Of a DNA stretch of 20,813 bases, positions 1 through 7,286 are shown piece by piece; the first letter of the stretch is position 1; every line of letters begins with the position of its first letter. This DNA comes from JBGPJM01 sp041485385 (GTDB lineage: Bacteria; Planctomycetota; Phycisphaerae; Phycisphaerales; UBA1924), in contig JBGPJM010000068.1 of the NCBI GenBank assembly GCA_041485385.1, positions 1 to 20,813 of the forward strand. The letters run 5' to 3'. A program made the position numbers and the translations under genes. The notes under the pieces are model-generated. The model made no database searches and was not told where the DNA came from. It saw only the letters and a list, made by a program, of their open reading frames with translations.

Positions 1-71
1 AGGGGATGGGGTTTGGGTGCCGAGATTGGTGGGAGGTGCGCAAGGGGTTGGGGGTCCGGGGGGAAAAAATG

Positions 72-106
72 AGCAGAAAGCAGTGAGCAGTGAGCAGAAG
101 AGAGAA
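72..106. repeat. Heptamer tandem repeat, block 1
   Basis: Units AGCAGAA, AGCAGTG, AGCAGTG, AGCAGAA and the degenerate GAGAGAA follow each other in exact 7-nt register. A second block of the same type lies at 174-208. No coding function is apparent. Confidence 0.8.
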
Positions 107-129
107 GGCGTTGAGGCGTTCAGGCGTGG
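106..129. repeat. Octamer tandem repeat
   Basis: Three consecutive 8-nt units, AGGCGTTG, AGGCGTTC and AGGCGTGG, directly abut the first heptamer block. This is a short degenerate tandem repeat in non-coding DNA. Confidence 0.7.
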
Positions 130-173
130 AGTGGCGGCGCGCGGTCGGGGCGCTTGGGGTGTGGGAGGAAGTA

Positions 174-208
174 AGCAGGGAGCAGAGAGCAGTAAGCAGA
201 AGAGACAG
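174..208. repeat. Heptamer tandem repeat, block 2
   Basis: Units AGCAGGG, AGCAGAG, AGCAGTA, AGCAGAA and the degenerate GAGACAG keep a 7-nt register. The last two units (AGCAGAA then GAGANA-type) match the end of block 1, so the two blocks look like diverged copies. Confidence 0.8.
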
Positions 209-236
209 TGGTGTCCCCCTCTACCTATGGGCCATC

Positions 237-253
237 GGTCCTGTTTGCGCGCC
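237..253 (+). repeat. Partial copy of an intergenic repeat
   Basis: Seventeen bases (GGTCCTGTTTGCGCGCC) are identical to the 3' part of the repeat at 11701-11757, and similarity continues loosely to about 265. It is a third, shorter member of the repeat family seen at 9783-9839 and 11701-11757. Confidence 0.6.
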
Positions 254-690
254 CGAAATGGGAAATAGCGGCCGGTCAAATCGCGCAAGTGCTTGTGGGG
301 GCTGGAGATAAAAATCTTCAGGTGTGCGCCTTTGTGCGCGCCGGGCGCGCCTGCTGTGCGCGCGCGGGCGCGCTCCACCGTTTAGGGGAGCTGGTTGCCG
401 CGTCGGCCGCGGGGTGGTGCCTGCTGCTGGGGCTGCCGGCGGGCCTGCTGACCAGCCCTCGTTCCGCGTCGTCGACGTGAGCGATTGCGCGACGCGGACA
501 TCCCTTGAGGATCGCCGACCTGAGAGCCCCGCCTTCCAGCGGAACGTACCTCGCAGGGCCGCGCCGCTCCCCGATTTCCTGGCGCTCCATGCCACCGTTC
601 CCGCTTGGGGTACAGAGCCGGCGATCGTGCCGGTTCCCAAGGGAGTTCCACGCGTACTCTGCGCGCGGGCAGGTCAAGCCTCGGAGAGAA

Positions 691-1212
691 ATGATGAGGA
701 TGAACCGGGCATGCTCGATTGCGTTGCTTGCAGGCATCGGCGCCCACGTTGCCGTCGCGGACGTGATCAGCATCGACGTACGCAACAACTTCTTCCAGGT
801 GATCTCCGCTGTCCCGGGTCAGGGCACAAACGGATGCACGATCAACGTCGGCGACACGGTCACGTGGACCTGGTTGGCCAGCCTTCATTCCGTCACAGTG
901 GACGACGGTTCATACGACAGCGGTGTTCACAACACTCCATTTGCCTTCTCGCACACGTTTCACTCGTCCGGGACCTACGGATACCACTGCATCGTCCGCG
1001 GGGCGCCGGGGCAGGGGATGTTCGGGACAGTGACGGTCATCGTCCCCTGCCCCGCCGACTTCAACGGCGACGGAAGAGCCAACTCCCAGGACTTCTTTGA
1101 CTTCCTCACCGCGTTCTTCGCCGCTGCACCTGCGGCCGACTTCAACCACGATGCCGTGATCAACTCCCAGGACTTCTTCGACTTCCTGACCGCGTTCTTC
1201 GCGGGTTGCTGA
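691..1212 (+). CDS. Secreted cupredoxin-like protein with GC-type dockerin
   Basis: A 173-residue protein. Residues 1-23 form a signal peptide (hydrophobic ALLAGIGAHVAVA). Residues 24-119 resemble a plastocyanin/cupredoxin fold: INVGDTVTW, LHSVTVDDG with first copper-ligand candidate His66, SHTF, then YGYHC with Cys100 and GM with Met110. The second His expected three residues after Cys is Arg103, so a normal type 1 copper site is doubtful. Residues 120-173 are a dockerin with two EF-hand-like calcium loops (DFNGDGRANSQD and DFNHDAVINSQD, the second with Ala in place of the usual Gly) and the terminal Gly-Cys. GGAGAG lies at 683-688. The start could be ATG 691, 694 or 700; 694 and 700 have more usual spacing. 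The protein should be exported and anchored or assembled through its dockerin; the partner is unknown. Confidence 0.85.
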   Translation: MMRMNRACSIALLAGIGAHVAVADVISIDVRNNFFQVISAVPGQGTNGCTINVGDTVTWTWLASLHSVTVDDGSYDSGVHNTPFAFSHTFHSSGTYGYHCIVRGAPGQGMFGTVTVIVPCPADFNGDGRANSQDFFDFLTAFFAAAPAADFNHDAVINSQDFFDFLTAFFAGC

Positions 1213-1239
1213 CGGCCTTCGCCGGCGAGGCGATCCGAG
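1210..1239. repeat. 3'-flank repeat after dockerin gene, copy 1
   Basis: The first 20 bases from the stop codon onward are identical to those after the next dockerin gene (2942-2972), followed by a 1-nt indel and a shared GCGATCCGAG. It contains the palindrome TCGCCGGCGA (1219-1228), which could form a small hairpin. There is no T-run, so a standard intrinsic terminator is not supported. Confidence 0.7.
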
Positions 1240-1375
1240 CTCTTCCGCGTGGTCGCCCCGCTGATCTCGGCGGGCGTGTAGCCGCCGCTGGTAGCGCCTG
1301 GGCGTTTGCTGCAATCGCCTGTGTCGCGCGCGACATTGGTCTATGGGGCACGCAGGTCACTAGCGGAGGAATGAG

Positions 1376-2944
1376 ATGAAAACCGCTCAACGCTGTTTGG
1401 CTTCATTTTTGGGTGTGCTGGCGCCGTGCGTCTGCCTCGGACAGGTGCTGCCGGACATTCAAAGGGGGACCATCGCGGTCTCCCTGAACCCGATCGCGAC
1501 CGGGATGTCAGCCCCGCTCTACGGGGTCAGCGCCCCGGGCGATACAAATCGCCTCTTTGTGCTCGAGCAGAACGGGCTGGTGCGCGTTCTCCAGAACGGG
1601 AGCCTGCTCCCGGGGTCGGCACTGAACATTCAATCCCGCGTCTCGCCGCCGCTGAATCCCGCGAACGCGAACGACGAGCGGGGGCTGCTCGGGATGACCT
1701 TTCATCCGGGCTTCAACGATCCGCTGAGCCCCGGGTACCGCACGCTGTACACGTACAACAGCGAGGTGATCCCGGCCGGCTCGGGAGTGACCTACCCGGC
1801 CCCGAACGGCGCCGTGCAAAACTACAAGAACGTCATCAACGAATGGAAGATGAGCGACGATCCCAACGTGATCGACCCGACATCGCGGCGCGAGGTCATC
1901 TCGTTCGGCAAGAATGCCGGCAACCACAACGGCGGCACCGTCGCGTTCGGCCCGGATGGATACCTCTATCTCGCGCTCGGCGACGGCGGCAACGCCAACG
2001 ATGTCGGCCCGAGTCACATCGAGCCGGGGGGCAACGCTCAGAACCTGACCACGCCGCTGGGAAAGATGCTGCGGATCGATCCGCTCGACCCCGCGCTGAA
2101 CCCGGGCAGCCCGGACCCGGCGAGCTCCAATGGGCAGTACCGCATACCCACCACCAACCCGTTCCAGGCCCCCGGGCAGGTCCCGGAGGTCTATGCGATG
2201 GGGCTCCGGAACCCCTACCGCTTTGCGTTCGATCGAGCCAATGGCCAGTTGATCCTGGCCGATGTCGGCCAGAATACGGTCGAGGAGATCGACCGCGTGA
2301 CGATCGGCGGAAACTACGGGTGGGCCGTCAAGGAAGGCGACTTCCTGTTCAACCGCGTGACCGGCCCTGGGGGCGCCGCCGGTACCGTCGGAGCGCGGAG
2401 TCCGGGGCTCCCCGCAGGACTGATCGATCCCATCACCGGAACACTCGGGACCCTCGAGTACGACCATCAGGACGGCATCTCGATCACCGGCGGATTCATG
2501 TACCGCGGGAGCCGGATCCCCGAACTCCTGGGCAAGTATGTCTTCGGCGATCTCGCGCTCAGGTCCGCGCCGGTTCGCGCCGACGGCCGGCTCTTCTATG
2601 CCGATCTCGACACCGGCATCATCAACGAGTTCCTGCTCCCGCAGTTCGCAAGCGGCGTGCTCCCCAACGGGTTGACCGTGCATGGATTCGGCGAGGACGC
2701 ATCCGGCGAGCTCTATGCCATGGTGACCAACACCCCGGCCAACGGCACCGGCGGAATCATCTATGAGTTCGAACCGCCCTGTACCGCCGATTTCAACCAC
2801 GACGGCCTCGTCAACTCCCAGGACTTCTTCGACTTCCTCACCGCCTTCTTCGCCGGGACGCCCGGCGCGGACTTCAACCACGACGGCGTCACCAACTCGC
2901 AGGACTTCTTCGACTTCCTGACCGCGTTCTTCGCCGGCTGCTGA
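1376..2944 (+). CDS. PQQ-dependent sugar dehydrogenase (GSDH family) with GC-type dockerin
   Basis: A 522-residue secreted protein. Residues 1-22 are a signal peptide. Residues 35-465 form a six-bladed propeller of the glucose/sorbosone dehydrogenase family, which oxidises sugars with pyrroloquinoline quinone outside the cytoplasm. Diagnostic blocks are GLLGMTFHPGF (103-113), NHNGGTVAFGPDGYLYLALGDGG (from 183; His184 matches the catalytic base), LGKMLRIDP, YAMGLRNPYRFAFD (273-286, Arg-Asn cofactor-contact region), ADVGQN with EEIDR, and ITGGFMYRG. Residues 469-522 are a dockerin with two intact DxNxDGxxNSQD loops and a terminal Gly-Cys. GGAGGA at 1365-1370 sits 5 nt before the ATG and fixes the start; ATG 1371 meets a stop at once. 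The gene follows the cupredoxin-dockerin gene by 163 nt. The sugar substrate cannot be read from sequence. Confidence 0.92.
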   Translation: MKTAQRCLASFLGVLAPCVCLGQVLPDIQRGTIAVSLNPIATGMSAPLYGVSAPGDTNRLFVLEQNGLVRVLQNGSLLPGSALNIQSRVSPPLNPANANDERGLLGMTFHPGFNDPLSPGYRTLYTYNSEVIPAGSGVTYPAPNGAVQNYKNVINEWKMSDDPNVIDPTSRREVISFGKNAGNHNGGTVAFGPDGYLYLALGDGGNANDVGPSHIEPGGNAQNLTTPLGKMLRIDPLDPALNPGSPDPASSNGQYRIPTTNPFQAPGQVPEVYAMGLRNPYRFAFDRANGQLILADVGQNTVEEIDRVTIGGNYGWAVKEGDFLFNRVTGPGGAAGTVGARSPGLPAGLIDPITGTLGTLEYDHQDGISITGGFMYRGSRIPELLGKYVFGDLALRSAPVRADGRLFYADLDTGIINEFLLPQFASGVLPNGLTVHGFGEDASGELYAMVTNTPANGTGGIIYEFEPPCTADFNHDGLVNSQDFFDFLTAFFAGTPGADFNHDGVTNSQDFFDFLTAFFAGC

Positions 2945-2972
2945 CGGCCTTCGCCGGCGAGGGCGATCCGAG
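2942..2972. repeat. 3'-flank repeat after dockerin gene, copy 2
   Basis: Nearly the same sequence as 1210-1239, including the palindrome TCGCCGGCGA at 2951-2960. Together with the near-identical dockerin codons just upstream, this implies that the dockerin cassette spread or was converted as a DNA block extending past the stop codon. Confidence 0.7.
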
Positions 2973-3038
2973 TTCGGCGTCGATTCTCCGGCCATCGCCG
3001 TTCACGCCTCCGCACCGGTCCACAGCTCCTCGACCTCG

Positions 3039-3140
3039 ATGAGCAGGCATCGCCGGCGCCGGGCGGGGGAACGCCTGGCCAAGTCCCTGGCGAAGACCAA
3101 CAAGCGGTACGGCAAGGCGCTCAAGAAGCTCGCGCGGTGA
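3039..3140 (+). CDS. Small basic ORF upstream of doc fragment
   Basis: A 33-residue, very basic peptide (starts MSRHRRRRAGERLAK, ends KALKKLAR) ends 6 nt before the doc fragment. In death-on-curing systems the short upstream gene usually encodes the antitoxin, so by position this may be a residual antitoxin. I recognise no antitoxin fold, and a peptide this short could be a remnant or chance. No strong ribosome binding site is seen before the ATG. Confidence 0.4.
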   Translation: MSRHRRRRAGERLAKSLAKTNKRYGKALKKLAR

Positions 3141-3146
3141 TTCTCG

Positions 3147-3362
3147 ATGGATCCCGACTTCCTGCGCCTTGACGAGGTCCTCCGCATCCACGAAGACCAG
3201 ATCGAGCGGTACGGCGGCAGCCCGGATCTCCGCGATCCGGGGCTGCTGATCTCGGCCGTCCAGATGCCCCGCGCCACCTTTGACGGGGCGTTTCTCCATG
3301 CGGACCTGTTCGAGATGGCCGCGGCGTACCTCTACCACATCGTTCAGGACCATCCATTCGTG
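3147..3362 (+). pseudogene. Truncated death-on-curing (Doc/Fic) toxin
   Basis: The reading frame begins MDPDFLRLDEVLRIHEDQ and matches Doc-family toxins closely for 72 residues: IHEDQIERYGGSPDLRDPGLL, the MPRATF block and LFEMAAAYLYHIVQDHPFV. In intact Doc/Fic proteins the motif HPFxDGNKRT follows, carrying the residues that bind the nucleotide to be transferred. Here similarity stops immediately after HPFV, and the frame runs on with unrelated residues to a stop at 3608, overlapping the next gene in another frame. The catalytic centre and C-terminal half are lost, so this should be inactive. The break lies just before the start of the type IIL fragment, so the two were joined by recombination. 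Confidence 0.8.
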
Positions 3363-3379
3363 ATACCCTCTTGGTTCGC

Positions 3380-3961
3380 ATGGACGCTGACCGCAAGAAG
3401 CAACTCCAGGAGTTCGTCGCCTACGCCAAGACCCTCTCCGGCGATGAGAAGGGCGAGGCCCAGGTCTTCCTCGACCGCCTCTTCCGCGGCTTCTCCCGCG
3501 GCGGCTACAAGGAGGCCGGGGCCACGCTGGAGGATCGCGTCAAGAACGAGCGCGGCGGCACCAGCTTCGCCGATCTGGTGTGGAAGCCCGTCGTCCTCAT
3601 CGAGATGAAGAAGCGCGGCGAGGATCTCTCCCGCCACCTGCTCCAGGCGTTCAAGTACTGGGAGGAACTGGTCCCGGGCCGCCCGCGTTACGTCGTCCTC
3701 TGCAACTTCGACGAGTTCCGCGTCTACGACTTCGACCAGGACATCCACCAGCCGCAGGACACCATCACGCTTGATGAGTTGCCCGAGCGCTACGGCCCAC
3801 TCAACTTCCTCTGGCCCACCAACGAGCCCGCCCGCTTCCGCGTCGACCGCGAGCAGGCCACGAGCCGTCGCGGACCGGGCGGCTTGCCGGTGTGTTCAAC
3901 GCGACCGACGTTTTCGCATGCGGGCACGCCGGCCAGCAGGGATTCCGCGCCGACTGCGTAG
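3380..3961 (+). pseudogene. N-terminal fragment of type IIL (MmeI-like) restriction-modification enzyme
   Basis: From ATG 3380 (MDADRKKQLQEFV) the protein follows the N-terminus of large class I SAM-dependent type IIL enzymes: GDEKGEAQVFLDRLF, GYKEAGATLEDRVK, then SFADLVWKPVVLIEMKKRG, a PD-(D/E)xK nuclease core (Asp, then Glu-x-Lys), then RPRYVVLCNFDEFRVYDFD and LPERYGPLNFLWP. Similarity fades at about 3840-3850, and the frame ends at 3961 with unrelated residues. Family members run to roughly 900 residues or more, so the helicase-like spacer, methylase and target-recognition regions are missing. A matching C-terminal piece lies at 7283-7693. The fragment could still be translated as a stand-alone nuclease domain, but without target recognition it is more likely dead. 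Confidence 0.82.
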
Positions 3962-4061
3962 CCGAGCCCGTGACCTTTGTCGGCGGATGTCGGCGGAGCG
4001 CGCCGTGCCACCGCTGCGCCCGGGGATCGGACGCCGCATAAATTTTCGAGGGCCCGTTCGG

Positions 4062-4089
4062 GATCCGGTATAGGATCTTTCCCGTAGAA
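4062..4089 (+). promoter_or_regulatory. Possible promoter and operator of the methylase gene
   Basis: Two -10-like hexamers, TATAGG (4069-4074) and TAGAAT (4084-4089), lie upstream of the methylase start. The first is flanked by an inverted repeat, GATCC (4062-4066) and GGATC (4073-4077), which could be an operator. The -35 candidates are poor (TCGAGG at 4046-4051, 17 nt before TATAGG). Confidence 0.3.
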
Positions 4090-4130
4090 TCGCGGTTGCC
4101 GCCGATAAGGGGAGTTACGGAGCCCCCTAA

Positions 4131-6752
4131 TTGGGCGATTCAGATGGGGAGCCCGCCGCCGTGCAGCCGTCCGCCCATACCGCGTTGGCCCTGATTCCCC
4201 ATCTGCGACGGTGCGGCTACGGCAATCCGCAGTTGGCGACACCCTTTGTCTTCGACAACGTGGAGGTGCCGGTTGTCGCTTTCGCGGGAAAACCTTGGGA
4301 TTCGTGGTCGGCCTGCGTCGCCGCGGTCGACCTGCACGGCGACTCGCACACATCTGCCGCGCAGGTCGCGGGCCTTGGCGTTCCCACGGTCTTCGTGTGT
4401 CATGTCGGCGGGGTGGATTGGTGGTCGATGGGGCCGACCGGCCCCAAAGAGAATCGACCGCTTAGGTGGCCTGACGTCGGCAACGCGATCGACCGCAACA
4501 AGGAGTTTCTGCTTCCGAGCCGCATCTACGCGAGCAAACTCCACAAGCCCGGCAGCCGCGGCGAGCAACTCTGGTTCTTCGACGCGGGGCTCATGCCCGC
4601 CGTAGAGAAGAGCCGGGGCCAGACGCTCACCCGGCTGGTGGAGCACGTGATCGGTGGGCTGACAGATGAACTGGGCCCACGGCGCAACACTCGGCAGGCG
4701 CAGGAGGACGTGTATCGCACCGTCTTCTGGCTTCTCGCAGCCAAGATTCTCCAGGACAAGGGCGTTGAGAACTTCATTCGCCTCAACCTTCGGAACGTTG
4801 ACGACGTATTTGGGCGAATCGGCAGGCACCACGGCGAGGCCGGCCGTTTTCCGCCGTTCGGAAAGACTGGACGGCCGGCCATTGACGCCGCGGCAGATTA
4901 CATCGCGGGGTGCGGCTCGCTCGCGGACGTGGCGAGTGAATCGCTCGCGCATGTGTACGAGAGCGCCCTGATTGACAAGGCGGCGGGCGACGGGACCGGC
5001 ACGAAAACAGCCAAGGGCTACGACATTCGAAAGGTACTCGGGATCCACAGCACGCCATCGGTGCTCATCAACCACATGCTCTCACAGTTGTGGCCGTTGA
5101 TCGAGAGGATGGATGAAGAAGACCGACACGTCTTCGAGCCCGCGTGCGGACACGCGCCATTCCTGACTGGCGCAATGCGGTGGTTGCGTGACTGGGGAAA
5201 GAAGACCGACCCCGACACGCAGCATCGTTATTTGAAGCAGCATCTCCACGGAATCGAGAAAGATTCCTTCGCGATCGAGATCGCCAAGCTCAGGCTCCTG
5301 CTGGCGGATGCCCCGCACGGCAATCGCTGGGACATCCAGCAGGGCGACATGTTCGCACCCAATGTCCTCGCGGACCGAGCGAAGGACGCCCGGATCTTTC
5401 TGGCGAATCCTCCGTACGAGCGAGCGGATTTCAAAGTCATGGGACGGCCGAGAGGGGGTGCGCGCATGACGAAAAGCCGTCGCAAGGTGGACGAGGTGCT
5501 GGCGAGAACACTGCCCCATCTGCCAACGGGCTCGGTGATGGGCGTCGTCGTCCCCCAGGGGTTCCTGCGGAGTGCCGAAGCCAGTGGGCTTCGGCGCACC
5601 CTGCTCACCGATTGGTCGCTCAGCGAAATCGCAATCTTCGAGGACAGGTTGTTCGAGCATCCCGACCAGGAGACGGCAATCCTGCTTGGTCGACGAGAGG
5701 CGACGCACCCCGCGGCACACATGCTCTTCTATCGACGGGTGCGAAATACTGGGATGGCAGCGTTCAAGGAACGCCTTGAGTTCTCAGCCGAGCCGCGCGT
5801 GCCTCAGTCAAGATTCGCGTCGGCCCCGTCCTACAGCCTGGAGTTGCCGGAGCTTGAGGGAATATGGAGATTCCTGCAGGACGCTCCGAAGCTCCGCGGT
5901 GCAGCAACCATCGCGAAGGGCTTAGAGCTTGATGAGCAGAGCATCGAACGGAACCCATTGGCAGAGTCCACCAAGCGCAAGCCGGGGTTTGAGGAGGTCG
6001 TCCGTCGGGCGGAGGGCAACTACGGAATCCACGAGTTGCCCGCGACCACATGGATCGACTTTCGTCTCGCACGGATCAGACGCGAGGGTCCTTCTCCCCG
6101 AAGCGGCGTTCCGCAGGTTCTCTTGAACTATGCACCCGCGGGTCGGGATCGGTGGCGGTTGCGCGCTGTGCTCGATGAAACCGGACGCGTGGCGACACGT
6201 CGCTTCCTCGTGGTGCGCCCGAAAGATGAATCAAGGCCACTTGTGTTCTTGTGGGCCGTACTGAACTCGCCGATGGGCAACGCCTTTGTCGCCAGCCATT
6301 GCGGCAAGCAGGATATTCCGAAGCGAGTGGTGCGAGAGATCCCGCTGCCGCGTGCGGATGCCAAACAAGTGATGGCTATCGTTCACCTTGCCAAAGAGTA
6401 TCTTCATGCGGTGCGCGCGCCGGCAGCGCCGCTCTACGGCCACACTCCTCCCGATCCCGCCGCAACCCTTCTCAGACTCGACGCGGAGGTGCTTCGACTC
6501 TACGACTTGCCGCCGAAACTGGAACGTGAGCTTCTCGACTACTTCCGACGCGAGAAGCGGAAGGGGGTTCCGTTTGTCTTCCACGACTATTTCCCTGCCG
6601 ACTTCCGGCCCCGGGTTCCTCTGCACGAGTACTTGTCCAACACCTATGCGCAATCGACGGCCGGGCAGCTCGCCCGACGTCTCCAGCCTACCCGCTCCAA
6701 AGCCGCGCTGGCCGCGCTCGATCTCGCGGAGCAACTCGCGGTGGGGGAATAG
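4131..6752 (+). CDS. N6-adenine DNA methyltransferase, class I SAM-dependent
   Basis: An 873-residue protein, intact from end to end. Residues 20-230 are an N-terminal helical/regulatory region (ends VFWLLAAKILQDK and ENFIRLNL). The catalytic domain has HSTPSVLINHML (306-317), SAM-binding motif I FEPACGHAPFL (335-345), GIEKDSFAIEIAKLRL (374-389) and catalytic motif IV NPPY (426-429), diagnostic of N6-adenine methylases. VPQGFLRS follows. The C-terminal part resembles a target-recognition region and ends in the family signature LDAEVLRLYDLPPKLERELL and PLHEYLSN. I see no nuclease motif. The start is uncertain: TTG 4131 has GGAG 8 nt upstream, and in-frame GTG 4161 has GGGGAG at 4145-4150. The PIN gene follows after 3 nt, implying one transcript. 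The recognition sequence and role in defence are inference. Confidence 0.85.
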   Translation: MGDSDGEPAAVQPSAHTALALIPHLRRCGYGNPQLATPFVFDNVEVPVVAFAGKPWDSWSACVAAVDLHGDSHTSAAQVAGLGVPTVFVCHVGGVDWWSMGPTGPKENRPLRWPDVGNAIDRNKEFLLPSRIYASKLHKPGSRGEQLWFFDAGLMPAVEKSRGQTLTRLVEHVIGGLTDELGPRRNTRQAQEDVYRTVFWLLAAKILQDKGVENFIRLNLRNVDDVFGRIGRHHGEAGRFPPFGKTGRPAIDAAADYIAGCGSLADVASESLAHVYESALIDKAAGDGTGTKTAKGYDIRKVLGIHSTPSVLINHMLSQLWPLIERMDEEDRHVFEPACGHAPFLTGAMRWLRDWGKKTDPDTQHRYLKQHLHGIEKDSFAIEIAKLRLLLADAPHGNRWDIQQGDMFAPNVLADRAKDARIFLANPPYERADFKVMGRPRGGARMTKSRRKVDEVLARTLPHLPTGSVMGVVVPQGFLRSAEASGLRRTLLTDWSLSEIAIFEDRLFEHPDQETAILLGRREATHPAAHMLFYRRVRNTGMAAFKERLEFSAEPRVPQSRFASAPSYSLELPELEGIWRFLQDAPKLRGAATIAKGLELDEQSIERNPLAESTKRKPGFEEVVRRAEGNYGIHELPATTWIDFRLARIRREGPSPRSGVPQVLLNYAPAGRDRWRLRAVLDETGRVATRRFLVVRPKDESRPLVFLWAVLNSPMGNAFVASHCGKQDIPKRVVREIPLPRADAKQVMAIVHLAKEYLHAVRAPAAPLYGHTPPDPAATLLRLDAEVLRLYDLPPKLERELLDYFRREKRKGVPFVFHDYFPADFRPRVPLHEYLSNTYAQSTAGQLARRLQPTRSKAALAALDLAEQLAVGE

Positions 6753-6755
6753 CCC

Positions 6756-7286
6756 ATGGACGGGTACCTCCTCGATACCAACCACGTGATTCCGCTCTTG
6801 CGTGACAGGCACAAGCATCGTGAGTCGATCCTGCAGCGGATCGCTGATTTGCCCGCGGGATCGCCGATCTGCATTGCTGCCGCGACGCTGGCCGAACTGG
6901 AGGTCGGATGTTGCTTCCAGCAGCAGGGCCGCGAACTGGCACAGGCGGAAATCCGTCAAGTCATACAGGCGAATGGGTTGGATGTCCTCCCTTTCACCCG
7001 CCACACCGCGGTGGAATATGGCGAGCTCAAGGCCGCGCTAATGCGTCAGTACGACCGCGAAGGCACCAAGAACGCGGCGAAGTGGCCCGAAGTGTGGACC
7101 TGCCCGACCAAAGGGCAACCGCTGGGCGCAGACGAGTTCGACTTGATCATGATGAGCCACGCGGTCGAACGCAACATGGTCTTGGTCACCTCAGATCCGA
7201 TGAGGCGAATTATCGAAGGTCTTGGGTCAGACATCTTGCCAGTTCGTTTCGACCATTGGGCTGCACCGCCGACTGCCTGCGAGTGA
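6756..7286 (+). CDS. PIN-domain (VapC-like) ribonuclease
   Basis: A 176-residue PIN protein, 3 nt downstream of the methylase gene with a G-rich binding site (GGGGGAA, about 6742-6748). PIN proteins are metal-dependent single-strand RNA nucleases. The acidic residues are present: Asp7 (LLDTNHV), Glu47/Glu49 (LAELEVG), Asp129 (DEFDLIMMSHAVE) and Asp147 (VTSDPM). It is longer than classic VapC toxins (about 130-140) because of an insertion around residues 100-125 (TKNAAKWPEVWTCPTKGQ). No VapB-like antitoxin gene lies beside it; the only close partner is the methylase. It may be the effector of the pair, but that is inference. Confidence 0.85.
   Translation: MDGYLLDTNHVIPLLRDRHKHRESILQRIADLPAGSPICIAAATLAELEVGCCFQQQGRELAQAEIRQVIQANGLDVLPFTRHTAVEYGELKAALMRQYDREGTKNAAKWPEVWTCPTKGQPLGADEFDLIMMSHAVERNMVLVTSDPMRRIIEGLGSDILPVRFDHWAAPPTACE

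Larger units (their letters stand above)
1..690. other. Non-coding stretch at the window start
   Basis: No convincing gene is seen on either strand. The open frames here overlap one another, show no family motif, and are the kind that high GC content produces. The stretch holds the heptamer and octamer repeats, a short copy of an intergenic repeat at 237-253, and a run of alternating G/C dinucleotides at about 331-373. The last part must carry the leader of the cupredoxin-dockerin gene. No clear promoter is visible. Confidence 0.5.

Noticed and set aside
1426..2766. 446-codon open frame on the + strand
   Set aside because: Arg- and Pro-rich out-of-frame reading of the PQQ dehydrogenase gene.
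1508..2995. 495-codon open frame on the - strand
   Set aside because: It lies opposite the PQQ dehydrogenase gene, which has full family motifs, a signal peptide and a ribosome binding site. The frame is a by-product of GC-rich codons.
4140..5075. 311-codon open frame on the - strand
   Set aside because: Antisense to the methylase gene, with no motif of its own.
4131..6752. PglX of a BREX system or HsdM of a type I system
   Set aside because: No PglZ, BrxC, HsdR or HsdS gene lies nearby, and the C-terminal signature belongs to a stand-alone methylase group.
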